A stretch of DNA of 64,000 bases from Ancylostoma caninum (GCA_037903475.1 JBAJFG010000445.1:248001-312000); one strand, 5' to 3'. Shown: positions 1 to 13,464, numbered from the stretch's first letter. Numbers and translations: made by a program. The notes: generated from the sequence alone by a model not told the origin.

Positions 1-18
1 GACTTGTTTTCTTCTTAG

Positions 19-161
19 AGAAACCGGTGAAGCAAACTCAAGAGAATATTTCTTCCTGTTGCTTTCAAGAAAGGCGGTTGTTGAGAGACGTTTGTCGAGA
101 ACGACTTCCTGAGGCAATTCCCTGGAGCCTAAATAAAACTACTTCGCAACAATTTTCCTGA
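19..161 (+). CDS. Terminal exon of a gene entering from the left (partial)
   Basis: A pyrimidine-rich acceptor ending in TTCTTAG at 18 is followed by an open frame that enters with two bases of a split codon (KPVKQTQ...) and runs 47 codons to TGA at 159-161. The predicted tail is charged, with a stretch RRLLRDVCRERLPEAIPW and a hydrophilic end. I do not recognise a family. An AATAAA at 519-524, about 360 bases after the stop, is a plausible polyadenylation signal. The rest of the gene is outside the window, so the reading frame cannot be confirmed by exon-exon phase. Base composition and residue content look coding, but the evidence is one acceptor and one open frame. Confidence 0.4.
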
Positions 162-2344
162 TTGTGGACTGGTTTTTGAGCTGTTTCCGTGCAAAACTTC
201 GCATCCGTCTTTCTATTGCGCTTCCGAAGCGAAACACTCATGGAAATGACATTTCGATTGGGCGCACAACATCATCCAATCTTCCTGGCCAACCTTTCCA
301 AGCACACAGGGAGTAGTCCTCTCTGGATTGAACTGACGTTGACTTTCAACAGCAAAATTGTTGTGCAGGAAAACATATAGGATTAGAATTAAATTGTGGG
401 TCAGTGGACTGTTGGTTGTTGACTCTCTTGCATGAACTGTGGTGGGTGCTATTATATCAGTGTTTACCATCCATTGTTCGTTTAGTGAACGTCAGAGTAT
501 CTTATATACTAAAGACCGAATAAAGATGAATTAATTCAATTAATTTAATTATTCATTCAGGACTAGATCCGAAGAATTCTAATGTTCAAAAAAGGTGGAC
601 CTCAATGTATCTATCATTCCTGGACGATTATATTGCTACTTTTCTTTCAAATATCTGTAGTATAGACTTATTCGAGGACAAATTTTCGTGCTTCGAATAA
701 ATCGATGGGCATCTTATGCGTTCTTCGGTCTTAACTATAGCTTTTCCTCTAATTCCTTATCTTTACATTATTTTTCAAGATAGTTATCCTTAGTTTCACA
801 GGGATAGTTCTTAACAGTTCTATTCTTGAAATATCGGTGTATTGGACGAAGGCTCAGCTTTTTCTCCCAAGTTCTAGTATCGAAACTGCAACGTTTGTAG
901 GTTTTCTTAACACCCTATACTTATACTCGAATATTCACAATCGAATATTCGAATGTTCGAACAGCTTCGGTGCTTTTGAGCTTCGTAAATAATAGGAATG
1001 GGGATCTAATCGGAGGGTCTTCTTAAAAGTGCACACCACAAAACATTGTAATTGGATATCCTGCGGCTTCACAAAGGTGACCCAGTCGTTCCAGTTACTA
1101 TAATTCTTACCTGGGTAGGCATCCAAGAAGCATTTTTGTACTGTTTACATTAGCAAGAGCATATCTCTCTTTAGCACTCAAAATGAACTTGTGTAACTAG
1201 CATTATTTCTTGCGAATCCTCGAGGAATCGTAGAGGTTCGCAATGTTTGAGTACAGCAATGTCAGTGGCTCCTCTGTGGATTTTGGGATTTTTTACGTTC
1301 ATATTTTCCTGTTAAACATTTCGCACAGCTGGATACATTCAATAATACTTGACGCCCATTGTTAAAGTGCTAATCAACTTATACTTGTGCTGATGACGTT
1401 CTGTCACATTGCTTTACGCCCACTAAAGCCCACGCTCCCTTTCACCTTACATCTACGTAACTGATTCCAGCTATGTATTTTTGTGTGTCTCGTGTCCAGT
1501 TATCGAGACATATGTGTTCACGCCTTGTTCACGCCTCCCTGTCTTCGCTCACCAGGGATGTGCGTATTTTTATGGAGGCAGAAGCTGAAGTAAATAGAAC
1601 TCTAGCCGTAAATACCTAAAGGCTTCCTCTTCCATTTTCTTCTGATTTGCATTTTCAAATTCGACAAGAATAGATGCATTTTGTTCGAGGTGCCAGCAAG
1701 AGTTTGACGAGACTACTGCATTGACTCTTCGGATGGTTGCATGAACTAAAGAATGAGTCGTTCACCTGGTACCCTCGTTTACTCGGTGGGCATCCCGTGT
1801 TCTCATGTCTATCCAGCGCTTCTTCGTATTTGACCACTGGAGTAAGTGTCCCCATCATCTCCCCGACTCTGTTCTACGGACCACTGCATGTTAAGTTTAT
1901 TTTTTTGTTTTTCTTGTTTCACGCTTTTACTTGGCTCGCGCATCTTGAACGTATCAATAAAAACATAAATAAGGTGCAGTGGAAATCTCTGCATCCAGGC
2001 TCATTTGTAACGAAGATGTGGCGTAACAATAATACTTACATCTAAGGGATATTCGCCGTTTTTTTTTCATAAATCGCTAGTGATGAAACAGTGATCATCG
2101 TTGCAGCCGCCTATCCACCCACTGTATTTTCCATGTTTTCATGTTGTGCCTATCATTTCTGATTGATTTATTTCACAATTTTCACTTCGTTCTCCACAAT
2201 ACCATCGCTGATCTCCTTTCAAAAAGTACACTCGGCGAGCGAAGTTGGGTGCTTTTCGTTCCAAATATATAAATTTATTCATACGCAATGCACTACGGAA
2301 TAAAACCGATGGAAAGGATATAATCGGTCCAACCTCAGTCTCAT
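162..2344. other. AT-rich intergenic stretch
   Basis: Apart from the AATAAA at 519-524 I see no supported gene, RNA or element here. Short open frames exist on both strands (for example 1737-2045 +) but lack flanking splice signals that join in phase. Confidence 0.5.
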
Positions 2345-2441
2345 GTGAGGTGGGCTACTTACTTACTTACTTTTCCTCCTTAGCTCGAGCACATGGCTGA
2401 TGCTGCTGTAGGTGCCACAGGACATGAGGTGAGGTGGGCTA
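2345..2441 (-). mobile_element. 71-bp LINE 3'-tail insertion with 13-bp target duplication
   Basis: The 13-mer GTGAGGTGGGCTA occurs at 2345-2357 and again at 2429-2441. Between the copies lie 71 bases which, read on the minus strand, end in (AAGT)n. The same tail type closes the larger RTE copy at 23047-26071. This is the structure expected of an extremely 5'-truncated RTE-type retrotransposition event. The body of the insert is too short to assign to a subfamily. Confidence 0.7.
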
Positions 2442-4104
2442 ACAGCTCTTAACTTCAGCCCGAAATTCTAGGTGTTCTCACTCTGCCATAATTTGTGGCG
2501 CATCGCATGGCACGCCGCGCGCCGCACCGCGACGGAATCCCTCAAAAAAAAGAAACGCTTAAATTTTACAATTTAACATGAAATTCATAGCCAAAATGCT
2601 TATAGATAGCATAGTCGTTCATTTACAGTTTCCAAGATCTGTATGGTTTCGATTTTTTTCGATTCACTTTATTTTGACAAATTTACAGGAATGAGATGAA
2701 AAGAACGCAGATTCGCGCACAGAATGCATTTTTTAAGAAAATAGCGAGAGCATTGTACTGTGCAAATCATATCTGTCCTCGTTTATATTTCAGCCATGAT
2801 GTTAATGAAAAGTAATGTACTTGCACTCAGGCTGAAGATTCTCGTACAGTAGAATTTCAGAGAAAATCTCGCCACAACACGATGTCTTAGCAAGCAGTAA
2901 TATCGGCGCTTTTCCTTCTTCCCTACTTTTGTTCTTCTTGAAGGAGAAAAAAATCGAATTCCGAGAACTCAGTGGTTTTTGAGCCAAGGTCTGTTGTAGC
3001 TCAGAGAAGGCCTATGGAGTGATTTTGTCCGCAATTACGACGTCAGCATGGTGTCGGCCAACTGCTCTAATTTTCTCACTTTTTCTGTCGATTTAAATAT
3101 GCATGTGGTGTGATTTCCTCCATTTTGATGTTTCTCTCCCGCTGTTTGGTGAAATTTCCTTCCAGACACATCCTGCTGCGTTCTTCCTTCGATGGAACCA
3201 GTGCGGTCGTAATTGCAGACAAAGTGACTCTATCGGCCTCCTTTGAGCTAACAGACTATACTTAGAGGTTGGAATAGATGGAGAAACGGAAACAAATAAA
3301 AGCGCTTATTGGTCCCGTCTGGGACTTGACCATTGAGTTCTGTTGGTATGCTCCGTTTCTATACGTCTTCATAAAAATTTCCATTTATGCGTCATTTTCA
3401 CGGATACAGCCAACCTCTATGCCATTTTAATTAGATCTGTAATATTTGGTCATCAGATATGAAATTTGCAGAATTTCTCGAGCAACCCAGCGCAAACGAC
3501 ATTTCGCAATGACTCATTCGCCTGGTTCGCTTCACATTATGAGGAACATGCAGGTTTCTTGAAAATAAAAATTGAATTATCACGCAACCGCAACAACGCG
3601 AATATGTCCGTCACCACTATAAAGCCGTGTCTTATGAAGGCTTCGTCATTGATTACTGTTGGACTAACTCACCCATCGTGTCTGTAACTGCCATTTAATA
3701 ACGGCAAAAGGGCATGGTTTTGATACGAGGATTACGTCAGGGTTGATATTGGATTTCACTGAAGCAGAATGGATTCCTATACCTCATAGCTTCGCTTAAC
3801 TTCCGAGTCTCTCTCTGTAGGAAATGTTACATTCCTGCACAAGACCTCTCATACCGACTTTTCTTATATGTGACTATTGCTGGAGCTCTTTTAAAAAGGA
3901 GCTTCAAAACTGGGTAAATTATTACCCATGGCCGTTTCTGGACCTACATATTTCTGAATATCTTCATACACATCTGATGTAAGACCTTTTTCTCGTTTTT
4001 TATCTAAGGATAGGAATTAGATAGGAAATAAAATGTCTAACCTCAGAATCGATTTTGAGTTCCTAACACCGGTATCGTCGGTTAATGTTCATCACAGTGG
4101 TATA
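2442..4104. other. Intergenic stretch without recognised features
   Basis: A CG-rich patch lies near 2505-2540 (GCGCGCCGCACCGCGACGG). Otherwise the stretch is AT-rich with no supported gene. Confidence 0.4.
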
Positions 4105-4330
4105 CCAGTGGCGGATGCAGAAATTGGGCAGAGGGGATGGGATTGGGGGAGGGTGGGAAAGAAGAATGCCCGGGGGGGGGGGCTTCCGCCGTTTTGGAGA
4201 CCTGGATGAAAATGAAAATAGTAAAAGTAATAGTTTAAACGTTAAGTACTCAAATATTCAAATACTCAAAAATAATTATTCAAAAAAATAACAATAAACA
4301 ATTGAAAATAAGTGGCGCCTCCCCACTGTA
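4105..4330 (+). repeat. hAT-like dispersed repeat with G-run (copy 1)
   Basis: It begins CAGTGGCGGATGCAGAAA, followed by purine-rich DNA with G runs up to about eleven bases and then an AT-rich body. Related copies lie at 8652-8850 and, more diverged, at 34351-34600. A CAGTGGCGGA end is typical of hAT-type terminal repeats, but I could not define a matching 3' end or an 8-bp target duplication, so the class is inferred. Confidence 0.5.
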
Positions 4331-7300
4331 CCCCCAAGTGCGACATTGTAGTACACAATTGTTTAATTATTTATTTATTTATTTACTTATTTGTGTTTAC
4401 AAAAGTTCCAGAAAACTTTTTTAACTCTTTCTTTTTGGAGAGTTCAAGGTACCCGTTGCGACATCTATCACAAAGTGCTGCATCCCCGATGTGTTAGGGC
4501 CGGGCTGCGATCGATATCATAGCGACCACAGCATCGCAACACCGCAACTCCTTGTGGTAGCTGTCGCAAAGGAGATTCCGAACTCTTCAAAAATGAAGCG
4601 TTCAAGAAGGGGTTTGTCGGCACTTTAGTTATGAAATATCTATACCATTGTGATCAGCTTTATCTGAAAATTCTTTTGATGTCTAAAAGTCAAAATCGAT
4701 TCTGAGGTGAGACACTGACATAAAGCTCGTTTCAAAAACAACTTCTGATACATTTCTTCCCAATTATTCCCGGAAACTCATAGAACGAGCTATTTTAGCA
4801 AAGGTGTTGTACAAAAAAATAGGAGAAGAAATGGAGGATATATTTCAAAACTTCAGTGTTTGAAAGAAGTTGACGAGTGCGCAACCCATCTATGTTCCCG
4901 TGATTTTGGCCCCACCCTGTAGTGTGTACACTCAGTGTTTCGTATGTTCTGTGCGTGCTGTACATCCGGCACTCGTTGTCCCGTAACGACCACTAAATCT
5001 GCAACTGCCGTTGCACTTTGTCACAGCCGACACACAGCATGGTATGTGACTCTGCTCGAATATTGCCTGCTTTAATGTTTATCGCTTCAGCGTTTCGCGC
5101 TGATACACCGAAATTCTCTCGCACATTCACCCATTCATCTCTATGTGATGGTTGTTATGTGCATCAGTCAGACGTCCTCGGTAAGAAGAATTAACATTTC
5201 ATCACAAGTTTTGCCCTTATCCAAGCGCTCTGGTACATTGGAGCATTTTTCTGGACTGTTTCTCGGATTCGGAGATGAGGGAGGTCGAACATTTCGTCAC
5301 CACTACTCCTTTGTTATTCGCGGCGTCTTTCGTTTTGGCCGCATTTTAATCCTCTCGTCGCTCTCCTTGAGCCACACACTGGTGAAAAAACGGGCTGATG
5401 CAGCAAGTAGAATTCTGCACGCTCTCCCTCTCCCTCTCACTCATTTACGCCCTGCAGCAATTTTTCAATTCCCTTGTAGAATTTGATTTCTTTGACAAGC
5501 CTTTGCTTAACTTTCTGGCAATCTCTGCCACCAGCTTTGCAGCTGCAATTGATTCTTGAGCAAGTTCTCTGCTTCTTTTCCTGAAATTCTTTAGGAAGCT
5601 TTGAGCAAGTGAACACATTTTTGCTTCAAGCCATGAAAAAGCATTTGTAGAGTGGGCGAACCTTAGGTTCTATGTATAGCTATTTCCTGATAGCAGGTGG
5701 TTTCTTTTTTGCGATGAAGCGGTTTTTTTAGCAACACGGAAATTGTCCCAGTTAGCCAAGTTACCTTCATTTAGTTGTCATCATAAAAGCCACGGCGATG
5801 CCTTTCCTGATCACTTCCTGGAACTTGTTTGCTTAGTTATTTCTCCCAGTTACTGAGTAGTTGACATTTACAAGATTTCTAGGAGATTTTATTGGACATT
5901 CCAGTAAATTTTCAATTCATATGTGGGCAAAAAACTGAACCTGACTAAGCTGCTGTTTTTATCTATTTCAATATCCATTAGAGCCATAGGTAACTTCTCA
6001 AGAGTGGAGGTCGCAAAAGAGGGGGAGGGGGTAAGGGGATCGCACAAGAGAGGAAAGCGGGGTGTCCATCATCGAACTTAGAGTATTAATCATTAGATTA
6101 TTAAGTTTAATTGCAACTTCAAGAAATTAATAATTACTACTCCAGAAGTCAGTGAAAACGCCGATTCCAGAAGGAACATGTTCCAAGATAATATCATTAT
6201 GTTATTCATGTTATTATTATTTATGTTGATAATATGTAAGTATACATAGTCTATATTGCATATTATATTATTAACAAATATTATTGTTATATCTTTTATA
6301 TCATTGTGCCCTGGCACACCATTTGTACTTGTGTGTTGAATAAATAAGTAAATAATTAAATAAATAAGTGAATAGGTATGCAAGTGGTATTCACACTCAC
6401 TACAAAGGTTCGGTCATTTGTTTTGTTTTCATCAAGCACTTTGAACGCATGCAAATAAAAACACATATATGTATAAGTAATATTAAGTTTTCAATTGCTT
6501 TCTAACGTAAATTTGGAAGACTCACCGTTAATGCCATTGCTTGCTTGCGAATTCGTAACCCTCGACGAAACCACCAATTCTGAGAATCGCTACAAATACG
6601 AATTCGTTAAAAGGTGACTAACTTATGGATGACTAGTGCTCTTCCACGAATTTGCCTTGCCAACCGAAAATTCTTGAAATTAATTCAGTTTCCCTACATA
6701 AATGTACATAAATGTCTGCGACAAAGCCCATTTCCATCAATGTGCTTTTTTGTGTCATGAAGAACTCGTAACTGTGTTTCTCATGAGCCCAACAAGTGAG
6801 TGAGCACGAGTTCTGGTCTGTTCTCTGAGCTTCGTTCCTCCTGATAAAACTCATTGTATTTGCTTGATTGTAAGTGCATCTCATAGTGCCACGGTGTTTG
6901 TACACCTGATCAGACGAAGTGCATCCTGATAGTTTTGCTACTGCTGGCGCCTGACGCCTATTAAGAGGACTCGAACATCTCGTGGGCTAATCTTGTGTGT
7001 TGTTACCCAATCACCTGTTCGTCGACCTAATATACTTTCGCAAATTTCATTTTCGACAGCTGCTGTCCTCCTCGTTTCAGAAACAATAACATCTGCATGT
7101 ATAGAATCAAGAATGAGCGGAATTCCCGTTCCGAAAGTTCGGAAGTTTCTAAATTGTATCGTTATGCAAGCTTCTGACCTCTAGATATGTGGAGGATTGG
7201 CAGTAGTTCAGCTACTACAACTCATACATGGCGTTTTTATCCCTCTAAATTTTGCCAGATTCCGAGCTTCCTCCAACTTCCGAGTTCCCCATCATCCACG

Positions 7301-8501
7301 CAGATGCAAATGTTTCATCCACGGCTGGGCGGATGTTGAGGTCAAAAGCTACTAGATGACTCGAAATTGCAGACGAGGAAGTTCCGCCCATCACTCTCCC
7401 ACGCATAAATCCACTTTCACGTAAAACTGGATGCTATCATACGCGTAGATTTGTGACTCCATGCATCCTTGAAAACTTCCAACCTTTCAAATGAGGGCTT
7501 TTCACATTATCAGTCGAGAATTTCATGCTCGAACTTGTGGATTTATCTTTTTTTTTCTGGACCACCTCATACTATTGGACTAACTCATGCCATTTTCCAT
7601 CGCTGCTGCTATCGCATCACGCACTCACTCCTGTACCTAGACATGTTTTGAAGTCTCCTTGGGTACTACTGATGAAAGGATCCTAGAATCGGTGGCGACC
7701 AGGAGGCCACACCTCCCGTCTAGTTCCTTCCCCGAAACTGATGTGTGAAAAATCAATCAGCATTCTAGATCTCTTGTTAGGAACTCTCATTTATTTCAAT
7801 TCATTCATTGGTAGTACCTCCATCAATTAAAAGTTTGTATATTTCTCATTATAGGTTAATTCTCACATTTACCATTACTGAAGGAATACAATATGAAAAA
7901 TAAGTTGAATTTGGATGAAAATAAACAAGAACAATGAAATCTCTTCCAATTTTCAACTGCCCTTGAATCTTAGCATCATGACTGTGGAATGCAATTGATC
8001 TCTTCCGAGCTGTTAGCCTAGATAATTATTGATCCTTTTACTGAGGCTAGCGTTGTCGACTTCGTCAGAGTCAGAAAAGTCAAAGACATCAGTGATTTAC
8101 CCGTCAAACGCTTCGTCCGCCAATAGGAGATCTCTCATCTCCCCAAGATCAGTTACTCTCTTGGCTTACTGCTCAAAAGAAATCCACTGCACTCCACAAT
8201 GAAGTAATTTGTGTAGGCAAACAGAACCCAAGAGACGCATTTATTCTAAACAAGATGAGGATGCGCAAAGTGCATGGATCAGCCTCAAATTGCTAGATAT
8301 CTCTTTAATCATCCCACGCATTCGTGTGAAATTCTAGTAGGAGAGTACTTATCCAAAGCTGTAATTTCAAGCTATGCAAGCATTTAGTGCTCTCAATTTT
8401 CTTTGAAATATATTGTGTCCTTCATTACCGCCTGCTTTCATTTGCTCTCGTACTTCGCCATTGCTTGTTTTTCTCTACTTCTATTCATTAAGTGATTCCA
8501 G
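4331..8501. other. Intergenic or upstream region of the GTPase-like gene
   Basis: It contains a (TTTA)n tract near 4364-4392, a G-rich tract at 6012-6060 (GGGGGAGGGGG), and an AT-rich block at 6093-6383. A short phrase near 7661-7680 (GGTACTACTGATGAAAGG-like) recurs near 20937-20956 and marks a small dispersed repeat. At 8041-8100 and 38045-38105 there is a related phrase containing CTTCGTCAGAG. No gene here is supported by phase-consistent exons. Confidence 0.4.
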
Positions 8502-11500
8502 ATGGACTCGATCGTACAACTCCCAGGACAGCGAGTCTGTCGTGTGATGAGCAGTCACGAGAAGAAAGGACGTTTCACGGTTAGTTTTTGACAATTTTTG
8601 TTAAATTTTTGATACATTTGAGCTGCTGCGATACCCACGGCTATTCCCTTTCAGTGGCGGATGCAGAAAGTGGGCGGGAAGGGGGGGGGTGTGGAAAAAA
8701 TTGGGGTCCTCGACGTTGCGGGGACCCAGACAGAAACTTGAAGCTATAAAAATATTAATTTGAATTTTGGATGATAAATAATAGCAACTTATTCAGAAAA
8801 TGATAACAAACAATCAAAAATTAACTTACACAAGATTTTATTTTATTTCATAAAGTACTCTCGGGAGTTTCCCAGCTTCATTTGCCACAAAACAACAGAC
8901 TGCTCTGCGTTTTAGGCTAGTGTACCCCTCGCGTTCTGGAATACTCCTGCCTTATGTTTTCTTTAATTTCAAATCAGTTTTATGAACTTTTTCTATGCTG
9001 GTTATATGAACTTAAGAGTAAGGGAATAACGCTTCATCCCATTCCTATTTTTCATTCTGTACAAAAAAAAACTTTTCGCGTAATGGAAGTTATCGTTACC
9101 GTTAATACTGCACAGCGTTTTCTCCACAGAACACAGGAAAATCCAGTGCTAAAGGTCGGAATCCGGAGCGCGCCCGGTACGCAGAATTGTTCAACTAAAA
9201 GCACAGCCTTCTTCTGAACCTACCTATTAGATAGGGGCGGCTTAAAATACAAATAAATTACAATTCTGTTCTTGTCTCAGACTAATGTTAAACTTCCAAA
9301 ACTTCTTTCTGGATTTTTTTTTGCTTTTCTTTCTCAAGCCTCCTTCTGGCTGCTGCTGCCGGTGCCTAGCGCATTTCCAGAGCAGATATTTTCATACTAT
9401 ACATCAGCTCTAGGAATAGTGTTTGCAATCAAAAGCGAGTGTTTATTGAGACGCCATAGAGACTCCCTATGCCAGCTCTCAAAGATTTAATCCAAGATGT
9501 ATTGGCGAGTGAGAACCACACTCTTGCTGTAAATGCTCTAGCATTTTTCGTGCCCAACTATCGGCGAGATGTGTTTCAAATCAATAACAATCATGTTCTG
9601 CATTTATCTCAGACTTTTAATAATCGATAGATTTGCGCTGTCGGAACTTTTCTCTAAATTTTTTCTTGCTCATCCTCCTCACATATCTATTCGGCTACTG
9701 CAGCAATTCGCTAGTAGCGGTTCCTTGCGAAAGGAAGCAGTCCATAACCAGTACCGGAACTCGTTGGTGTTGTCCAGAAGTGCTCGCTAATGATATCACA
9801 ATCGTTCCCACAACCCAGCACTTGTCTCTTGCAGAGCAGCGTTGATATCGAAGCAGGAGCAGTTCTCGATTTCACACAGGTGGCATTACAGTCTTTCCGC
9901 TACCCCAGTGTCCTTTGAGTGCATTTAGCCAAGATAACGCTCGTGGGGTGTTGTCGGCTACCAATCACATGACCACTCGGATCAGAACCATTCACTTCCG
10001 CTCTTATGAATGGAAAACACAGCTCCTATGTCAATACAACACATTATGGTCTTATCATGGTTTTTGATTTCGAACTGGCTGAGCAAAGTATGACTCTCAA
10101 GCTCCCTTGCCGTGATGAGTTACCTCGATAGGATCTCCCCCTGAAACTCCCCACTCGCTCTCCCACAACTTTTTCGTTCCAGTACTTTTTTAGGTAGTGA
10201 TCTTTTCCCTATAATTTTTTTCAAGCGTTGTCTCAACCACGTGAAGTGTTTATCGTTTCGGAAACAAACTTCACTGAACTTGTTGACATTAGCGAATAAT
10301 CCCTATGTCAATAAATAACGGAATTCACGCGATGTTTTCAACCCAGCGGATATCATTTCGAGTATGAGTAGGGAATACGGGAGGAAGGAAGCCTCGGATG
10401 TGATCTCTGAAGGAGAGGACGGCCACAATGTCGTAGTCAGCGGCTACGTACATATCTGCGCGCAGCGATTTTTGTGCATCCAGTAAAAGTTATTGGTTAT
10501 CCAATATGCTCTGTTCACTTACACGCTCAACACTTGACGTAAATAGGGTGAATTGACGAGAAACACTAACACGCATTGATGATGGGGCTGATTACGGATT
10601 CTTACAAATCGAATATCAACCGGAAAGAGATTTGTAACGATTGAAAATATATACCGACTGATGAACCGACTGGGTACGCATATCCGCAGATAGTTTTTTG
10701 TAATATTTAAAAAAAGAACAGTCAAAATACCCTTCTAGGAGCGGCTATAAGGGTGGAGGGAATTTGTTAAATGAAAGCCCCGGGATTCTAAGGCCTCGAT
10801 TCTACTGCAAGCTGTTCGTTGTGCAGTCGATGGTCCACGTATCGCTGCTGCAATCTGAGCTCTCTCCCCTTTTTTGTGCCATCGTGCACTTGCAGGACGA
10901 CTCATCCTAGGTTTACACACCACTCACAGTAGATCGGGATCAAAAATCATTTTACACTATGGCTGTTAAACTCTGCTGACTTTCACAAGAGTCAAGGTGT
11001 TTTATTGCACTTAATACACAACTATACAAAAAAAAGAAGAAAAAAGGCAGAGAGGCAGTCGCCTCTAAATGTAAGTGAATTTAAATAGAAACCCATGTCG
11101 GTACTGAGCTCATATAGAGACGGGTTGCCCTTGAGCAACTATATGAACTCAGCGTCTCAAGAAAAAAACTATCATCTACGAAAAGACAAAAGGAAAATGA
11201 AAATCGTCCATATTTAATAGTGATGATACTCCCAAAACTTCTGATGAAAAAGAATATTTTTGAGGGCATAACAGTCCTTATCAAATGAGCGAGTTGTGAT
11301 CTTCTACATAAACATACCAGTTGCAGGTCGAAAATCTGAATCATGTTCGTTGCGCACTTGTTTCGGATTGCGAGAAACTCGGCCTTCTGGAGATGGCAAC
11401 CACATCAGCGCACCATGACGATGAAGGCAAACTTGTGAGTTCCTCTCACTGTTTGCGTTGGTTGAACAGTGAATCATGTGTGCTTCACTGTCAATTTATT

Positions 11501-13464
11501 CAATAGTTCTGAAAGAGATATGGATTCGGCTTTCTTAACTATGCAGTTCTTCTTTGCAAAATTTTCACCGAGCGTTAGCATAAAGTTGAGCAAACAGTGG
11601 CATTCAAAGTATGCATGTAAAATGCTCGAAACCAGGAGAAACGACGTTTTGTTTCATGTTCTAAAAACATCTTCCTCTGCATGGATGTGCGGAAGAATGC
11701 TTCAAATCCAGTAGAATTCCAGTGGCTACCTTAATTTATAATTTTCCTGTTGTTTTTCCAAACTAACTAAAACGGAAGCCCAAAAATGGGCATATCGTGA
11801 AAATATAGAACGGAAAATGGAAAATCCGCACACCTCTTCATGCATATAACTATAGGAAAGGCGTTAGTTTCTACTAAGTGACTTTTTTCCCAACAAAGAT
11901 GGACGCTTTTTTTTTTGAAGTGATAATAATATTACATGAGCTTCAGCTCCTTCCAAGTCGATAATAGCTTAAAATTTAGGATTTTCTTTTCTTTTTTCAT
12001 ATTCAAATTCGCTTTTCAACGACCAGCCGGGGAGATTGAAGATAGAAGTGTTTGCAATTTACCAGAAAAAACTGCAGATGGTTTTGAAGGTCCTGCAACG
12101 AGGAGAATTACAAATTACTTATCTCCTCGTAAGTTGGTGGCTGGTGATTAAATAAAAACAAATAAATAGCTGAGTAAACAGATAAATCATTGCAATTTCT
12201 GAATTTCTACCATTTACTCTGTGTTAGCGTTTCATTTCTACAGTATTTCACTGCTCGGCCTCTTATAAGGTTGCGTGTTTCCAGGTAGAAGCAAGATTGA
12301 CACTGAACATGAAGGAGCCGCGAAGAAAAACGTCTGAAGACACCTACGTCATGGAAGTGGTTGAGGTAATCCATTACTGAATCTATACCGCCTTATTAAT
12401 AGAAGCTCATGTCACGACATTCGCTTTCCAGACCCACATCGACGATTGCGACTGTTTCAACTTCGGCGACCCTCACGTCATCATTTGCGCTCTGGGCACG
12501 GACGATAAGTCGAATGCTCTCTATCGGATAGACGCCGTCAGGAATAAGGTACAGATAACACGACGTCCTGAGTCTTTACACATCATTGAGATTACCTATG
12601 GTAAATGTGTTGATGCACGTACTAACGATGGGTAAGTTCGGGTGGCATTAACAGGGTGACCTTGGATATTCTCAATGATACATGCAGCCCTGGTGTTCTC
12701 CAGCTTCAAGAGCCGGTCACTTCAGGTAGAGTCGCAAGAGTGGACATGCCCTGTCATCCTGCTCGCCTACCACAATGCCAACGCTGGTTCCGTTCCGTAC
12801 GATGTCATGCGGGAACTTAAGGCGTTGTCGAGAAATCCAAGAATTTTTCGTTGTATGGAGGCAACAGCGCTGGGAAGGGTTTGTTTCGTTATTTTTTATT
12901 CTTTTCATCTATTTTAATTTTTTTTTAATTTCAATGAAGTTTGGAAATTGGGCGACCCATTCTTTGGGAAGGGGTACACTTTCGCCAAAGACGCACTGAT
13001 AACAGCACCACGATTTCGTGGATTTCTCGTGTTTCGCGCTTCCACCATTTTTTATCAATAGATGTGAGTTCCCTCAGTGTCCCTGAAAACCCCGAAAGCA
13101 GCGAAGATTTGAGCGGATCTTGCCTTCAGACGAATCTCTCAGGCAATGTTAAGGTTGAATTCCTTGGCACTTTTCTGGAACACAACTCTCAAAGTAGCGA
13201 CAAAAATCGCATAATTCAGACATGGATTTTAACTGAAACGCGATTACATGCTTCCTGCTTCAGAACCTGCTCCGCCACTGCCTCGCTATCGCTCTATTGG
13301 CAGCACGCCCCTTCTTGGCGGAGATCAGAGCCGAAAAAGACGTCTGCATCGACGACGGAAGCGAAAAACAACGCGTAAAACCACGAAGGCCACAGTCAGA
13401 AGAGAGGTCACCGAACCTCCTGCACAGGAAGCCTTCATTCAGGAAATCGTGTCGAATTCAATAA
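8502..13464 (+). CDS. Divergent Ras/Rho-superfamily GTPase-like protein, probable pseudo-GTPase
   Basis: Six exons are assembled: 8502-8579, 11327-11434, 12285-12365, 12432-12548, 12726-12878 and 13264-13464. All are in phase 0, have GT/AG borders, and give 245 residues ending in TAA. ATG directly follows a CAG acceptor, as expected for a trans-spliced or 5'UTR-spliced start. The order of elements follows a small GTPase: a first strand VRCALVSD (about 33-40), a strand HVIICALGTDD (104-114), an NKxD-like strand CPVILLAYHNAN (136-147), a SAL-like EATALG (173-178), then a terminal helix and a basic tail. The usual P-loop GxxxxGK(S/T), DxxG and NKxD residues are not present. An alternative AG six bases upstream of exon 2 would add two residues. 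Intron 1 is 2.7 kb and holds a repeat; intron 4 holds a MITE. AATAAA lies at 13613. Exon structure is well supported; the family assignment is by pattern only. Confidence 0.6.
8652..8850 (+). repeat. hAT-like dispersed repeat with G-run (copy 2, intronic)
   Basis: It starts CAGTGGCGGATGCAGAAAG, then has a run of nine G residues and an AT-rich body, like 4105-4330. It lies in intron 1 of the GTPase-like gene, about 70 bases after exon 1. Confidence 0.5.
8851..11320. other. Large first intron of the GTPase-like gene
   Basis: Nothing here is needed for the gene model. An open stretch at about 9703-9845 after a CTACTGCAG acceptor reads as a short cysteine-containing peptide but has no ATG and no partner exon. 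A GC-richer block at 10735-10923 is open on the minus strand and may be a retroelement remnant. Confidence 0.35.
12578..12695. repeat. Small MITE in intron 4 of the GTPase-like gene
   Basis: Inverted ends related to CATCATTGAGATTACC and its complement bound about 115 bases. A second copy with the same ends and core (AACGATGGGTAA) lies at 18095-18210, in an intron of the neighbouring convergent gene. Confidence 0.5.

Noticed and set aside
5145..5486. 113-codon plus-strand ORF
   Set aside because: No recognisable domain; a GTAAGA donor interrupts it early, and no second exon could be joined.
9633..9845. Possible small secreted cysteine-containing peptide
   Set aside because: It has a hydrophobic start, but no ATG and no partner exon. 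It lies inside the first intron of a well-supported gene.
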